Shown piece after piece: positions 32,166 to 43,101 of a stretch of 64,000 nt of DNA. The stretch spans positions 62,001 through 126,000 of the forward strand of contig JAPDRN010000047.1 in assembly GCA_030247855.1 (NCBI GenBank), written 5' to 3'. This stretch comes from Knufia peltigerae. Taxonomy: Eukaryota; Ascomycota; Eurotiomycetes; Chaetothyriales; Trichomeriaceae. A program made the translations under genes and the position numbers. The notes beneath the pieces were generated by a model, which saw only the letters and a list, made by a program, of their open reading frames with translations, ran no database searches and was not told where the DNA came from. Positions within the stretch are counted from its first letter, which is position 1, and each line of letters opens with the position of its first letter.

Positions 32166-34220
32166 ATGACTTCTTTCGAATCCGCCGTCGCATCGGCCAT
32201 TGCGTTGGGGGTATTATCGGGTTGTTTTGTTCTGGTTCGGTTTGTGGCACGTATTGCTTTCGTCAAGCACGTTGGACCCGATGATGGCCTCATCGTACTT
32301 GCATGGGGTGCTGCTGTAGCGCTGGCAGTTGTTGCTCATCAACGTAAGTTGATATTGATACCCCTTGTCCTATGTAAAGAAGAGCACTAATGCATTGTGC
32401 GACCACCAGAGAGCAACGACAATGTATCTTCGAGATCATCGTCATCATCCTCGTCGTCGTCGGAAGCCGGAAGTGGCATGACAACGCTGCTCAAGCAACT
32501 GTGGTCGTCGAATCTAACCTACAACCTCGCCGTCTTACTCCTCAAAGACTCCCTTTTATTGCAGTATCTTCGATTTTCAAAGGATATCGGGTACAGGCGA
32601 GCGTGCTGGGCGTTGGGCGCCATCATCACCATCTACGGAGTCACGGCCTTCTTCGTCGGCATTTTCTCCTGTCAGCCGATCAACTTCAGCTGGAACAACA
32701 AAGTCTCGGGCGGCAGGTGTATCAATTTCCTGGCGTTTTGGCTCTTCAACGCATCTTTCAACTCTGCCACAGACATCATCGTCTTCGTTTTACCTATACC
32801 AGTGCTGCGGGCATTGCAACTCCCCAGACAGCAACTATGCATCTTGTCTTGCATCTTTGTCCTTGGGCTCTTGTGAGTTTTCAGATCGAAACGGGTGCTA
32901 TTCGGAATGACTGACTTTCCCCCTTTCAGTGTCTGTATAGCATCAATCATCCGTCTAACAGCAGTGTACTCGGCCATCGTCACGCAGAAAAACGACCCAT
33001 CCATAGCAGTCTGGTCGACAGTCGAAGTGAACGTTGGGATCATCTGTGCCTGTCTACCATCGATCCGCCACCTGTTGGCACAGGCTTCGCCTAGGATCCT
33101 AGCCGCTTTCCGACCCCGTCTCAACTTTCCTCAGCACCATCCACCACAAACTCCCATCACTGTTAGCAGTAGTTTCCCGCAGACTTCCGAAGAAAAGAAA
33201 ACAGCCACATTCGAACTAAAGGCGTGCACTTCGGACAGTGACGCCGCATCATCCCACCACAGTCCAACCACTTGGCGTCAATCCGACGAGGAAGCCATCA
33301 CTCCACGAGAAACACCATCATCTCCGACATCTGTATATGAATCTACCCCTTCCTCGCCCTCCATATCAACCATCAGAGCTGTCGACGATCAGCCCGAAGA
33401 GGAAGAAAATGAACGAGAAGACAATGACGACAATACTAAACCCCTTCCTCTCCCACCACAACCTTCCATTCCTGCCCCTGCCACTCGCCCTTCTGGCCCT
33501 CGTCCCAACACCTCCTCCTCCCGCCCACAAAAGCCACAACATTCTCGCACCCACTCTCGTTGGCGCTCACGGTCCCGCTCCCGATCTCGCACACGTTTTG
33601 ACCTGGCCATAATTCCCGAAGCCGACTCTAAGCGGTCGAGCATAGTCCAATTCCCAGAGTCTAGCCTCACACGTAATACTACTGCAACTAGTAGTAGTCC
33701 AAAGTCACCTCTCCGACCTCAAGGTTCACGACCACAGCCATCCACCCAGACTGTTCCTCCTGTATCCATCGTCACGACTCCCAACACCACCACGTCGTAC
33801 CACCGCATTGCACCCTGGACTCAGCAACAACACCTGTCGGTGGCGGCGTGGTCTCCTTCATCCCCGCCGTCGTCGCCGGAGAGGACTTCGACCTACAGCT
33901 ACGAGATCCTCGGCGGACCTCGAGCGCAAGCCCGCAACAATACCGACGACGCAAAGTCACCTTCGTCGCCCTCGCCCCCCTCATCTCCCAACAAAGGGAC
34001 CGCCACGACGGCCGGAGGCGGTGGTTCCAGACCGAAATTGTTCGGCCCCTCATCCTCCGCCATCACCCCGTCCAAATCCATGCGGGAACGTGCCGCGAGG
34101 GAAAAGGAACGAAACCGGCGGAAAGAGAGGGAACGAGAACGAGAGGAAGAACGTTTACAAGAGCGGTCGAGGCAGAAACGGGACGGTGAAAGACCCCGGG
34201 GCCCCAGAGAGATGACATGA
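32166..34220 (+). CDS. Fungal rhodopsin-like seven-helix membrane protein with long RS-rich tail
   Basis: Exons 32166-32343, 32410-32872 and 32930-34220 give 643 residues; donors GTAAGT and GTGAGT, acceptors CCAG and TTCAG. The first ~280 residues contain the conserved fungal 'rhodopsin' integral membrane domain: GPDDGLIVLAWGAA between the first helices, RRACWALGAIITIYGV, CQPINFSWN, GGRCINFLAFWLFNASFN and DIIVFVLPIPVLRALQLP. A last helix (VCIASIIRLTAVY) follows and then VNVGIICACLPSIRHL. These proteins include the Pth11-related group and are presumed receptors or sensors; none of the retinal-binding opsin features is expected. The C-terminal ~360 residues are disordered: acidic Ser/Pro segments, a run of alternating Arg-Ser, then a very basic Arg/Glu helix. 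Such a tail would lie in the cytosol and could be regulatory. Confidence 0.9.
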
Positions 34221-35027
34221 TCACGATATGACACTTTCGACGTAGAATTCCTCCTTCTGTTTCTTTCTTTTTTGGGCCCAATACATTGGACCTAATACAT
34301 ACCCAGGTATCCAGCCGATACGGTGTATATATACATTTATGTTTAATCTAGGGTGATGATGTCTAGGCATTAATATATAACTGCGTGTGCTACATAAGTA
34401 CAGCTTTATTTCAAAATGCTTTGCGCAAGCATTGTGCATTCTATAGACACACACGTACCCACGAACACACACACACACACACACACAGGTCCATAATAGT
34501 ATCATCACTACCCATACAGAGAGAGTATTTGTGATTTTTATCATGCTTTTGAGTGTATGATTCTAACCCCAGCCCTTTAAGCTGCAGACAAAAGTAGTGA
34601 ACACAACGACTTCTACGGAGCGCATTTTTTGGGCACAGAGCGGTGCTTTTGATTCTCTTCGTGTTTCTCCAGATCTAAGGAGTGGTCGAATTGCGCGAGT
34701 GTCATGATTGACTAACATGGTGGTAAACGTCCTCTCGTTAGGTATTGTCGATTCTACCCTTGAATCTAGAAACGGTTAAAGAGACAGCGGTTTAACAAAC
34801 GGAATCGATTGAAGACTTGATATGTGACTAGTTACAATGTGACACTCTCTTGTCTAATACCCACTTCCTTCTTGCCCATCTTGCCACTCTCAGGCCTCAA
34901 ATTGGTTCAGGTTGTGTTTCTTTTTTTTTGACCAAGCCAGGAAAATTGTACAAGCGATTTTGGAACACATCTGTAGAGCGAATTTGGTCAGTGAATAATC
35001 GCACCTAGGATAGTTAAAACAACATAC
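34221..35027. other. Intergenic between convergent genes
   Basis: Shared 3' flank of the rhodopsin-like gene and atp1. It contains an AC microsatellite and no supported gene. Confidence 0.5.
34464..34487 (+). repeat. AC dinucleotide microsatellite
   Basis: About twelve AC units in the 3' flank of the rhodopsin-like gene. Confidence 0.85.
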
Positions 35028-37393
35028 CTATGTGAAGCTCTTGGTGAAGCTGACGACGACCTCCTTCAGCTGTTGCTCGAGGTCCTTGCTCAATTGACCC
35101 TCCTTGTCAATACTTGCCAAAAGCTCAGCTTGATCGGCCTTCAAGTAGGCGAGGAAATCAGACTCCCATTGAAGGATCTTGCTGACTGGAACGCTGTCCA
35201 AGTGTCCGTTGACACCAGCGTAGATAAGAGGAACCATTTCATTGACAGCCATGGGTGAGTATTGCTTCTGCTTCAAGAGCTCGGTAAGACGTTCACCACG
35301 GCTGAGGGTCTGCTTAGTGGAAGCATCAAGATCGGAACCAAACTGGGCGAAAGCGGCGACTTCTCGGTATTGAGCCAAGAAAAGCTTCAGGGAACCGGCG
35401 ACTTGCTTCATGGCCTTAAGCTGTGCAGCTGAACCGACACGGGATACAGAGAGACCGACGTTGATGGCAGGTCGAACACCCTTGTAGAACAGTTCACCTT
35501 CCAAGAAGATCTGGCCGTCGGTAATGGAAATGACGTTGGTGGGAATATAGGCAGACACGTCACCACCTTGCGTTTCAATAATAGGCAGAGCAGTCAATGA
35601 ACCACCACCCAGCTTGTTGTTCATCTTGGCTGCACGTTCCAAAAGTCGAGAGTGGAGGTAGAAGACATCACCGGGGTAAGCCTCACGTCCCGGGGGACGA
35701 CGGAGCAGAAGAGACATCTGACGATAAGCCACAGCCTGCTTGGAGAGATCGTCAAATACTATGAGAGCATGCTTGCCATTGTCTCTGAACCACTCAGCAA
35801 TAGATGTCTATAACAAAAATAGTCAGTATAGGTTCGTGGAGGTCAAATAAAGTAGGAAAGCGACCACGAGATGGAGGAAATGTAGTGCCAAGAACTAGAT
35901 AGCCGAGAAAATAGTCGATGGGAAGTAGTCGTGAACAAGTCATTGGTTGAGTTGCTAGATATTAGTTGAAGACGATGCGTGGCTTCAAAAATGGCGAGAG
36001 ACGATTAGTGGCGAGATAGCAATGGTGGTTCAGTCAGGATCGCCAACATCGGAAGCTGCCAGAAGAAAGGCGTTTTTTCTCGCGGTGCTTCCAATTATCT
36101 TCATGATCCTTCAGACTTTCAGAGCAGGTGAGGCGTAGCCGTGAAATATACATGGGGAGGGCGAGCTCCAGAAAGACAACCGATCCAGCTGCAAGGAACA
36201 GTAAAATGAGTCCAGGAAGGACACCCTTCCGATCTTCCGAGCGAACAATGTGGTCCTTGCTACAATGAAGGGGAAATGAAAGGGGAAAAAACTTACACCA
36301 GTGAAAGGAGCAATGTACTGCAGAGGAGCAGCTTCAGAAGCCGTGGCCGCAACAACGATGCTGTACTTCATAGCATCGTTCTCCTCAAGAGTCTTGACAA
36401 GCTGAGCGACAGTAGATCGCTTCTGACCAACAGCCACGTAGACACAGTAGAGCTTCTTGGTCTCGTCATTACCAGAGTTCCATCTCTTCTGGTTCAACAT
36501 GGCATCAAGAGCGACGGCAGTCTTTCCGGTCTGACGATCACCAATGATCAACTCACGCTGACCACGACCGATCGGCACCATGGCGTCGACAGACTTGAGG
36601 CCAGTCTGGACTGGCTGGTTGACAGATTGACGAGGAAGGATACCAGGGGCCTTGATTTGAGCACGACGTCTCTCGGTGGTCTTGATGGGGCCCTTGCCAT
36701 CGATCGGGTTACCGAGAGCATCGACGACACGACCAAGCATAGCCTCACCAACCGGAACATCGACCTAGTATCATTTAGCTCAACATCTCCCATTAAATCC
36801 GGGTGATCCTACAATCTGGCCAGTACGCTTAACAGTTTCTCCTTCTCTGACGAGACGATCGGAACCGAAAAGCACAACACCGACTTGGCCTGCTTCCAAG
36901 TTCATGCACATGCCCTTGACACCGGAAGCGAATTCGACCAGCTCTTCGGCCTGGACATTGCTCATGCCATGAACACGGGCGATACCGTCACCGACGGACA
37001 AAACACGGCCAGTCTCAGCGAGGCCTGCCTCCTCTTGAACTCCGCGGATTCTTTGCTCGAGGATGGAGGAGACTTCGGTAGGAGAAGCTTTAGCATCGGC
37101 AGCGTATGATCGAACCTGTTTTGAGGCGGCATTGAAAGGTGCGGGAGCAGCGACACGGGACTAGCAAAGATTTTGATTAGCCTGGAACTCTCGAATTTGG
37201 GATTCGAAGCGGCTGATATTGCGATCTGAAGCTTGGAAAACATTTTCGCCAGCTAGTCGATGGTCATAGAGATGCTTTCGAAGCTTCCAGGCTCGAACAG
37301 AGGAGAATTTGAGCTTACCGCAGCTATTCTTCCCGATGCTGAAATAGCACCGGCAATGCGGCCGGACTGGCGTAGAACGTTCCTCGACATCAT
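35028..37393 (-). CDS. atp1: Mitochondrial ATP synthase (F1) subunit alpha
   Basis: Exons 37319-37393, 36813-37160, 36297-36764 and 35028-35807 give 556 residues, the normal length. The start MMSRNVLRQSGRIAG is a mitochondrial presequence. Then come RVLSVGDGIARVHGM, the P-loop GDRQTGKTA, DNGKHALIVFDDLSKQAVAY and the signature LPIIETQGGDVSAYIPTNVI. The alpha subunit binds ATP at the non-catalytic sites of the F1 hexamer on the matrix side of the inner membrane. Introns 37161-37318, 36765-36812 and 35808-36296 are all phase 0. The third is 489 bp, several times longer than others in the window. The gene diverges from the Akr1-like gene across 402 bp. Confidence 0.98.
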
Positions 37394-37795
37394 CTTGCCT
37401 ACTCGCGAAGCTTGATATGAAGGACCTCCGAGAAGCAAAAGGCGAAATGAGATGGCTCAAACGAGAGGGGAGAGGAGATTGATACACTGAGGTGAAAGGT
37501 GAAGAATACCTTAGCTCTCCTGGACTTCGGGATTGCAAGGCCTGCCAAGCGACTAAAAGTCACGTGAAGAATATTCTGCTTCGAAGCACAAGGGCGCGCA
37601 CGTCGTACATACGGCGGAGTAGTAATGCTCCATGTGCTCCAACTTTCTTACGAATGGCTCTGTGGCTGAGTGGACTTGACCAGGCAGGATTCAGGAGGTA
37701 TCTTTTTCTGCATAACGGCTGCGTATCGTCTCATGGAAGTCATCTAAGAGTCAGTATGTTTACATGTACAACGAGAAACCCAAGAAGACCGCGCC
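37394..37795. promoter_or_regulatory. Shared promoter region of atp1 and the Akr1-like gene
   Basis: 402 bp between divergent start codons. It includes the 5' leader of atp1; no discrete operator is named. Confidence 0.5.
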
Positions 37796-39955
37796 ATGTC
37801 GACCCCCAACCCTCAAAAGTCGTCCCTTCCTCCGCCGTCTAAAGACAAAGCGGCTTCCCCGAAAGTAACCTCTGAAGATGTTGAACTCGAACCAGTACAG
37901 AATGGTTCAGCAGAACGAGGTCTCCCTTTGGAGGAGGATATTATGCAATGCGCCCGCATTGGCGCTCTCGAATTCATTCAGAAGATGATCCAGTCTGGGA
38001 AATATACTGCGTCGTACAAGGATGAAGAAGGCATCACCCCCCTTCATTGGGCTGCCATCAACAATCAATATGCCGTGTGTAAATACCTACTAGAACAAGG
38101 TGCAGACGTCAACGCGAAAGGAGGAGAGTCTAATGCGACGGCTGTTATGTGGGCTTCTCAGAGATGTCATTTCTACATCGTCAATCTCCTGCTGCAAAAC
38201 GGCGCTGATCCTCTATTGACCGACGGGCAAGGCTACAACATCCTCCATCTGGCAACCATCGACGGGAATGCCCTCCTGATGATTCTCCTGCTGCATCAGA
38301 ATATACCTGTGGACATTCCGGACCCTCAAGGACACACCAGCTTGATGTGGGCAGGATACAAAGGCTGGCCTGCCTGTGTTGACCTCCTTTTGCGCTGGGG
38401 AGCGAACGTGAATGCAAGAGATGATAATGGCTATACCCCTATACACTGGGCTCTGGTAAAGGGCTCCAAAGCCTGCTTGGATAAACTGCTGGAATACGGA
38501 GCGGACAGATCTGCAAAGACCAACGAGGGCAAAACACCAAACGTCTGTGCCGATGAGATGAACACGAAACGAGTGTATCATCGTTCGTTAGCCGACCATG
38601 GTTATGATGCCTCGGGCAATGTCAAGACTCTCCCACTTGGCCTACACACTGTAGTTCGTGATCGATCTGCGATGGCCAAGTTTTTCTTCCTCTATCCTTT
38701 CACAATCATCCCGATCGGTCTTTATATCATTAGTCACCTCAGCATCTTCATTGGTCTCCCGGTCTTTTTGGTGGTGTGCTTGGGAATGCAATACATTGCA
38801 CAACGAATTGCCATGATCAGTCACCTCGAATATCACACCATCCATAAAACACCCTATCTGGCAGGCATTTTTGCTGGCACGTTATTTTGGGTCGGCTTCA
38901 ACTATCTCACCGCGATATTACCTGCCACATTTTCCTCAAACCTGTTGTCAAATCTCTCGTTTGCGGTTTTCTATGCCGGCACGAGCTACTTCTACTTCCT
39001 CTCTATGTTCCAGGATCCCGGTTGGGTTCCTAAATTGGCCTCACGAAACCAGCAACGCGCCATGATTGAAGAGCTCTTCTCGCTCTGGAAATTTGACGAA
39101 GAAAACTTTTGTGTTCAATGCATGGTTCGCAAGCCACTAAGGTCCAAACACTGCCGCCGCTGCCATCGCTGTGTGGCCAAACAAGATCACCATTGCCCAT
39201 GGATACATAATTGCGTCGGAAATAACAACTTGCGCCACTTCTACATCTACATCCTTTGTTTGGAGGTGGGCATTATCCTTTATGTCCGACTGGTGCTCGC
39301 CTACCTCTCTGTGCTCCCCACTCCGAGTGAGGACGCTGTGTCGAAGTGCAACATTCTTGGCCCTGGACTTTGCGGGTTCGTGCTCCGCGATCCCTGGACT
39401 GTAGCTCTTGCGTTTTGGGCCGTGCTTCAGCTCGTCTGGGTGACGATGTTGATAGTTGTGCAGTCGGTACAGATATCCAAAAACCAGACAACTTATGAGA
39501 ACATGAAACGGCATGAGCACTCTCATGAGAACGCACCTTTGCTGCCGCAGCACGTACGACCGGTCACGCAGGGTGTTACGACAGCCACGTCCTCCCTCAA
39601 CGACACAGCGGCTGCTTCAACACGGATCAACCCTGTCCCACGACGTCCCGAGGGTTGCCTTTCACGCTGGAAGAAGATTATTGGTCTCGATGCGTTCTTA
39701 GCCACCGCGTCAGATGCCTCGCATGGCAAACTCCGGTCTCGAAATTCGAATTCCTTCAGTCGCGGTATCATCGGCAACTGCAAGGATTTCTGGTGCGATC
39801 CGGCACCGGTTTTTGGCAAGAGGAAGAATGGAGAGGGCTTCCTCGGCGGCGAAGTGGTGGATTACGCACATATGTACGATGTACCTCTGAGACTTCGGAG
39901 GGGCGCTGGTGGAATGGCATATACCAGCGTTGCAACGGACGATGATGAGCCATGA
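37796..39955 (+). CDS. Akr1-type palmitoyltransferase (ankyrin repeats, DHHC domain)
   Basis: Single exon, 719 residues, within the family's usual size. At least five ankyrin repeats occupy about residues 40-260 (GITPLHWAAINNQYAVCKYL, GHTSLMWAGYKGWPACVDLL, GYTPIHWALVKGSKACLDKL). Paired hydrophobic segments follow (FFFLYPFTIIPIGLYIISHL and the next), then the cysteine-rich domain HCRRCHRCVAKQDHHCPW with the catalytic DHHC at residues 464-467, and further membrane helices. The enzyme transfers palmitate to protein cysteines; budding-yeast Akr1 sits in the Golgi and acylates casein kinase Yck2, among others. Here the canonical DHHC is present instead of the DHYC of the yeast protein. The ankyrin-first order distinguishes it from other DHHC enzymes. 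Confidence 0.96.
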   Translation: MSTPNPQKSSLPPPSKDKAASPKVTSEDVELEPVQNGSAERGLPLEEDIMQCARIGALEFIQKMIQSGKYTASYKDEEGITPLHWAAINNQYAVCKYLLEQGADVNAKGGESNATAVMWASQRCHFYIVNLLLQNGADPLLTDGQGYNILHLATIDGNALLMILLLHQNIPVDIPDPQGHTSLMWAGYKGWPACVDLLLRWGANVNARDDNGYTPIHWALVKGSKACLDKLLEYGADRSAKTNEGKTPNVCADEMNTKRVYHRSLADHGYDASGNVKTLPLGLHTVVRDRSAMAKFFFLYPFTIIPIGLYIISHLSIFIGLPVFLVVCLGMQYIAQRIAMISHLEYHTIHKTPYLAGIFAGTLFWVGFNYLTAILPATFSSNLLSNLSFAVFYAGTSYFYFLSMFQDPGWVPKLASRNQQRAMIEELFSLWKFDEENFCVQCMVRKPLRSKHCRRCHRCVAKQDHHCPWIHNCVGNNNLRHFYIYILCLEVGIILYVRLVLAYLSVLPTPSEDAVSKCNILGPGLCGFVLRDPWTVALAFWAVLQLVWVTMLIVVQSVQISKNQTTYENMKRHEHSHENAPLLPQHVRPVTQGVTTATSSLNDTAAASTRINPVPRRPEGCLSRWKKIIGLDAFLATASDASHGKLRSRNSNSFSRGIIGNCKDFWCDPAPVFGKRKNGEGFLGGEVVDYAHMYDVPLRLRRGAGGMAYTSVATDDDEP

Positions 39956-40202
39956 TTCTTTCGGTTCTGATGGGAATTGGAGCTTGTAAATTTTGATTCT
40001 TTCTTTGCCGAACCGAACGTGAAGCTCCCTGGGTGATTCACGCGTGAATTGAGCAAAGGGTCCTGGGGATTCTTATTTTGTGTCTCTTTCGGGATTGATG
40101 GATCGACGATCGGCAAGGAGATCCAAACAAGATACCATTTTGTACAGAAATCTTTGGAAACCTCTTTTTTCCTCACCTGGTCTCGCGTAGTCGTGATCAT
40201 GT

Positions 40203-42267
40203 TCAACTTGACTGTTTCCTGACCCTGACCCTGCAAGGCAAGCCTCCCTCCATTGGCAAGGTCAGACTGTTCGCACTCACTCTGTCGGGTAGGAGGACGT
40301 GTTCTTTTTGGACGTTACCGTTGCTTGTCGCTGCGTACCCGTCGGCGAGGACCTCGTCAAATTCCCATTCCGTACAGATCCTGACCAAGACCCACACGGC
40401 CATGACCTCTGCCATCTTCTTGCCCAGACACGCCCTCGGCCCGCCGTTGAAGACAGGAAACTCGAACGGTGACTTGGGTGTGAAGTTGTGCCCGCTGCGG
40501 CTGCGGTCGTCGTCGAGCCACCGCCGCGGTCTGAAGAGGTGCGAGTCGTCGCCGAACACCTCTCTCGCCCGGTTGAAGGCGTGGATGCACCAGACCACCA
40601 CGGCGCCGGGAGGGAGGTAGGTCCCGTCCGGGAGCGTGACGGGTGGTTTGTCCGTCGCCGTCTGTTTGATCTCAAAGGGAACGGGAGGGTGGAGACGGAG
40701 GGCCTCGTAAAAGGTGGCGAGCGTCAGCGGGAGGTTCGTGGGTTGCAGGGATGCCACGTCGAGGGCGGCCTCGGCGTCGTTCTCGACAACGTCGGGGATT
40801 TTGGTGGTGACCTCGGCCCTGAGGTCCTCGAGGGCGGTCCGGTGGCGCAACAAAGCGTACAAGGTCCAAGTGAGCGACTGGGCCGTGGTGTCGCGGCCCG
40901 CGGACAAAAAATTGAGGGCGGCGTCGGCGACCACTAGAGGGTCGGCAAGGGACTCGATGAGCGAGTCGATCAACGTACCACCAAAGGCGTCCTCCGGGAT
41001 GGGGTCGTCGGTGATGAGGCTCTCGAACGCGGCTCGCGACCGGCGTCGACGTGCGTTGGAAACGATCTGACGACCGAATTGCTTGACAGTGGCCAGGGAG
41101 TCGCGGAAGTCGGACCCCGAAAAGACTTCGGTGAGACGGTAGAGGGGGTTTTGAAATCGGAGGCCGATGTGGGACGAGGCGTGGTCAAAGGCTCTGCTGA
41201 AGGGAGACGAGGCTGATATTTCCATCTTTGGTACAACAACAGCAGAAGGCAACAAAAAGTCAGATGGTGTTGTGTGAGAATGGTTTCAAGTTTGGGCACC
41301 TGGGTTGACCGAAAACAAGGGGATGAGGAGGAAGGGGAGGTTTATGAGAAAGAGGGCAAAAAGGTCATTATATAGTAACGTAGTCTCTTACATCGTATGC
41401 CATGTGTCCGACGACAGTGGTCGTGAGGTCGTGAAAGATTTGTTGTAAATCGACGACGGTGCCGTCCTTCGCTGCCTGCGAGAGTTGTTTCTTCGTCATG
41501 TCGTTGTATACTTCGGGCAAGACATGTTCGACGAGAGCGTCCAGGTTGGCTCCACTGAAGAATTTCAGGCCGGCTTTACGTTGAGCTCGCCATAGGTCTC
41601 CCGTGGCGTTGATGATGCCGTACCCTGTATACATACATAACATTTGTGAGTAGTTTTATAAAAATATAACAACCAGCTTAGTCTAACGATCTCTCTTCAC
41701 CCTCACCTCTCCATTTGCCTGGCCCACGCGGCGCCTTGTGTAGGAAACAAACAACAGAACAGAAACGAAGGGATCTTTTGTGGTGCTCTGCTTACTCACC
41801 GAACAAGTCCCACGATCTTGATCTGAAGAACTCTCCCTTGGTAATTGTCGATTCGTTCTTCAAGACAAACTCCAGGTTTTCGGGGCTGTTGATGACCACC
41901 CCAGGCGGCAACGTAGGGACCGAGATCTCAAAGGTTTCATGGCCAAAAAGCTGCTGGCACTTGACAAACCAGTCGAACAATACGTGACGCGGTTTGAGGA
42001 ATTGGATTGCATTCCCGACGATGGGAAGAGTATCCGGTGGACGTCTGGGTGTTGTGAAAGTACTTTGAGTTAGAAAGGTAGTAGATGAATGACTTGGGTA
42101 CCTAGGTAGGGATTGTGCTCCGTAGTATTCCTATCTGTAGGTAGTAAGGATATAACTTGCCTTAATCTTTGACCATTTCGATGAATTCCAGGACTTCTCT
42201 TGCTCGAGACGTAGTAGAGGAAACCAAGTGTACACAGCAGTAATGCAACGAGGCTTGTCCAGATCAT
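40203..42267 (-). CDS. Cytochrome P450, fatty-acid hydroxylase-like (CYP52/CYP86-like)
   Basis: Exons 42161-42267, 41800-42044, 41392-41624 and 40203-41225 give 535 residues. The N-terminus is a membrane anchor (WTSLVALLLCTLGFLYYV), then the Pro-rich hinge RRPPDTLPIVGN. The I-helix has AGRDTTAQS, the ExxR motif is YEALRLHPPVP, and the haem loop is FNGGPRACLGKK with the ligand Cys at residue 461. YGIINATGDLWRAQRK and YDMEISASSPFSRAFD resemble the CYP52 alkane/fatty-acid omega-hydroxylase group; exact family is not certain. The first intron uses a GC donor (AG|GCAAGT), the only one that keeps frame with the CACCCAG acceptor. It is an endoplasmic-reticulum monooxygenase needing cytochrome P450 reductase. 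It diverges from the type III PKS. Confidence 0.93.
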
Positions 42268-43101
42268 TTCTTGACCCAAACCGGGGGAAGCGTAACCTGG
42301 AAATTGGTTCGAATCGAAGGGATTCTGGAACGTAAAGGCGAGGCCTAGATACTGCAGTCCATGTACTCGTCGTATCCGTATGGCTCATGGACTAAAGTGT
42401 CGTCCTTAGGCCGAATAGAGCCGCGTGCACGGGGGACATGCGCCAAGCTATTGTCATTGAAGGGTTCGATGTGTTGGGAAAAGATTACGAGTGCAGATAA
42501 CTCGTGGCAAGTTGAGTAAACAGGAGAATGAGCCAGTCGGGGCCAGCCTGGACTCCGTACCTTGCTTGGAGCAGTGCGAGGGTCTACGGTATTAGAGTCT
42601 GCGAGTCTTTCAATTAGGGGGTTTATGATGGCCCCCACAGCTGTCAGGGCTCAATCTATTGGGTCTTTCGGGGGCGGTACTTAGCCTAGGCTGCCCCCCC
42701 GGGGCGATTGTGTGGTGATATCGTCGCCTGTTGATTCGTCGGCATTGCATCCAGCTCACTTGGGCACGATCATCATCAATGACCAGTCCAAAAGTCTCTC
42801 GCATCTCGCATCTCGCATTCTTGTACTCCGTACGGACTGACATACCAATTCTCAGTCCCTCGTGTGCCTCGATTTTTGCGGGTTTGGAAGTGGCGCCTCC
42901 AGTCATCTGGAAGCTCTCCTTATTGTCGCTCATTACTCGTAACCACCCTCGTTCATGGCTTAAACCTCGGTTTCAGTTGTGTTTCAAGCATTGCGATAGA
43001 CAAAATAACCCACGTCATCATCATTCGGTGTAAATTGTTGAGTCTCGCTTGATGCTTTGTTGGGTGAGGACCACGACCATCGTGCAGCCCAAAGGACAGC
43101 A
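42268..43101. promoter_or_regulatory. Bidirectional promoter region, P450 / type III PKS
   Basis: 834 bp between divergent starts. A TACTCCGTA motif lies at 42824-42832 and a small minus-strand ORF overlaps it (see 42610-42933). A short ATCTCGC unit is repeated three times at about 42799-42818. Confidence 0.5.
42610..42933 (-). CDS. Possible small protein gene between P450 and PKS (doubtful)
   Basis: An ATG-started ORF of 107 residues lies on the minus strand. Its first 30 residues (beginning MSDNKESFQMTGGATSKP) look protein-like, with balanced charged and polar composition. After LRIG the DNA offers a GTATGT donor, so the true coding part may be a 30-residue first exon spliced to a downstream exon I could not settle. 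No domain is recognised. The remainder of the ORF is low quality and may be intron. Treat as a candidate only. Confidence 0.3.
   Translation of the reverse strand: MSDNKESFQMTGGATSKPAKIEAHEGLRIGMSVRTEYKNARCEMRETFGLVIDDDRAQVSWMQCRRINRRRYHHTIAPGGQPRLSTAPERPNRLSPDSCGGHHKPPN

Noticed and set aside
34464..34487. Telomere- or array-like repeat
   Set aside because: It is a simple AC microsatellite; no spacer-repeat structure exists anywhere in the window, so no CRISPR array.
35808..36296. C/D-box snoRNA in the long atp1 intron
   Set aside because: No properly spaced C and D boxes with a terminal stem were found on the transcribed strand.
42300..42325. B-box-like GGTTCGAATCG
   Set aside because: No A box or cloverleaf could be drawn around it; it lies in the P450 promoter region.
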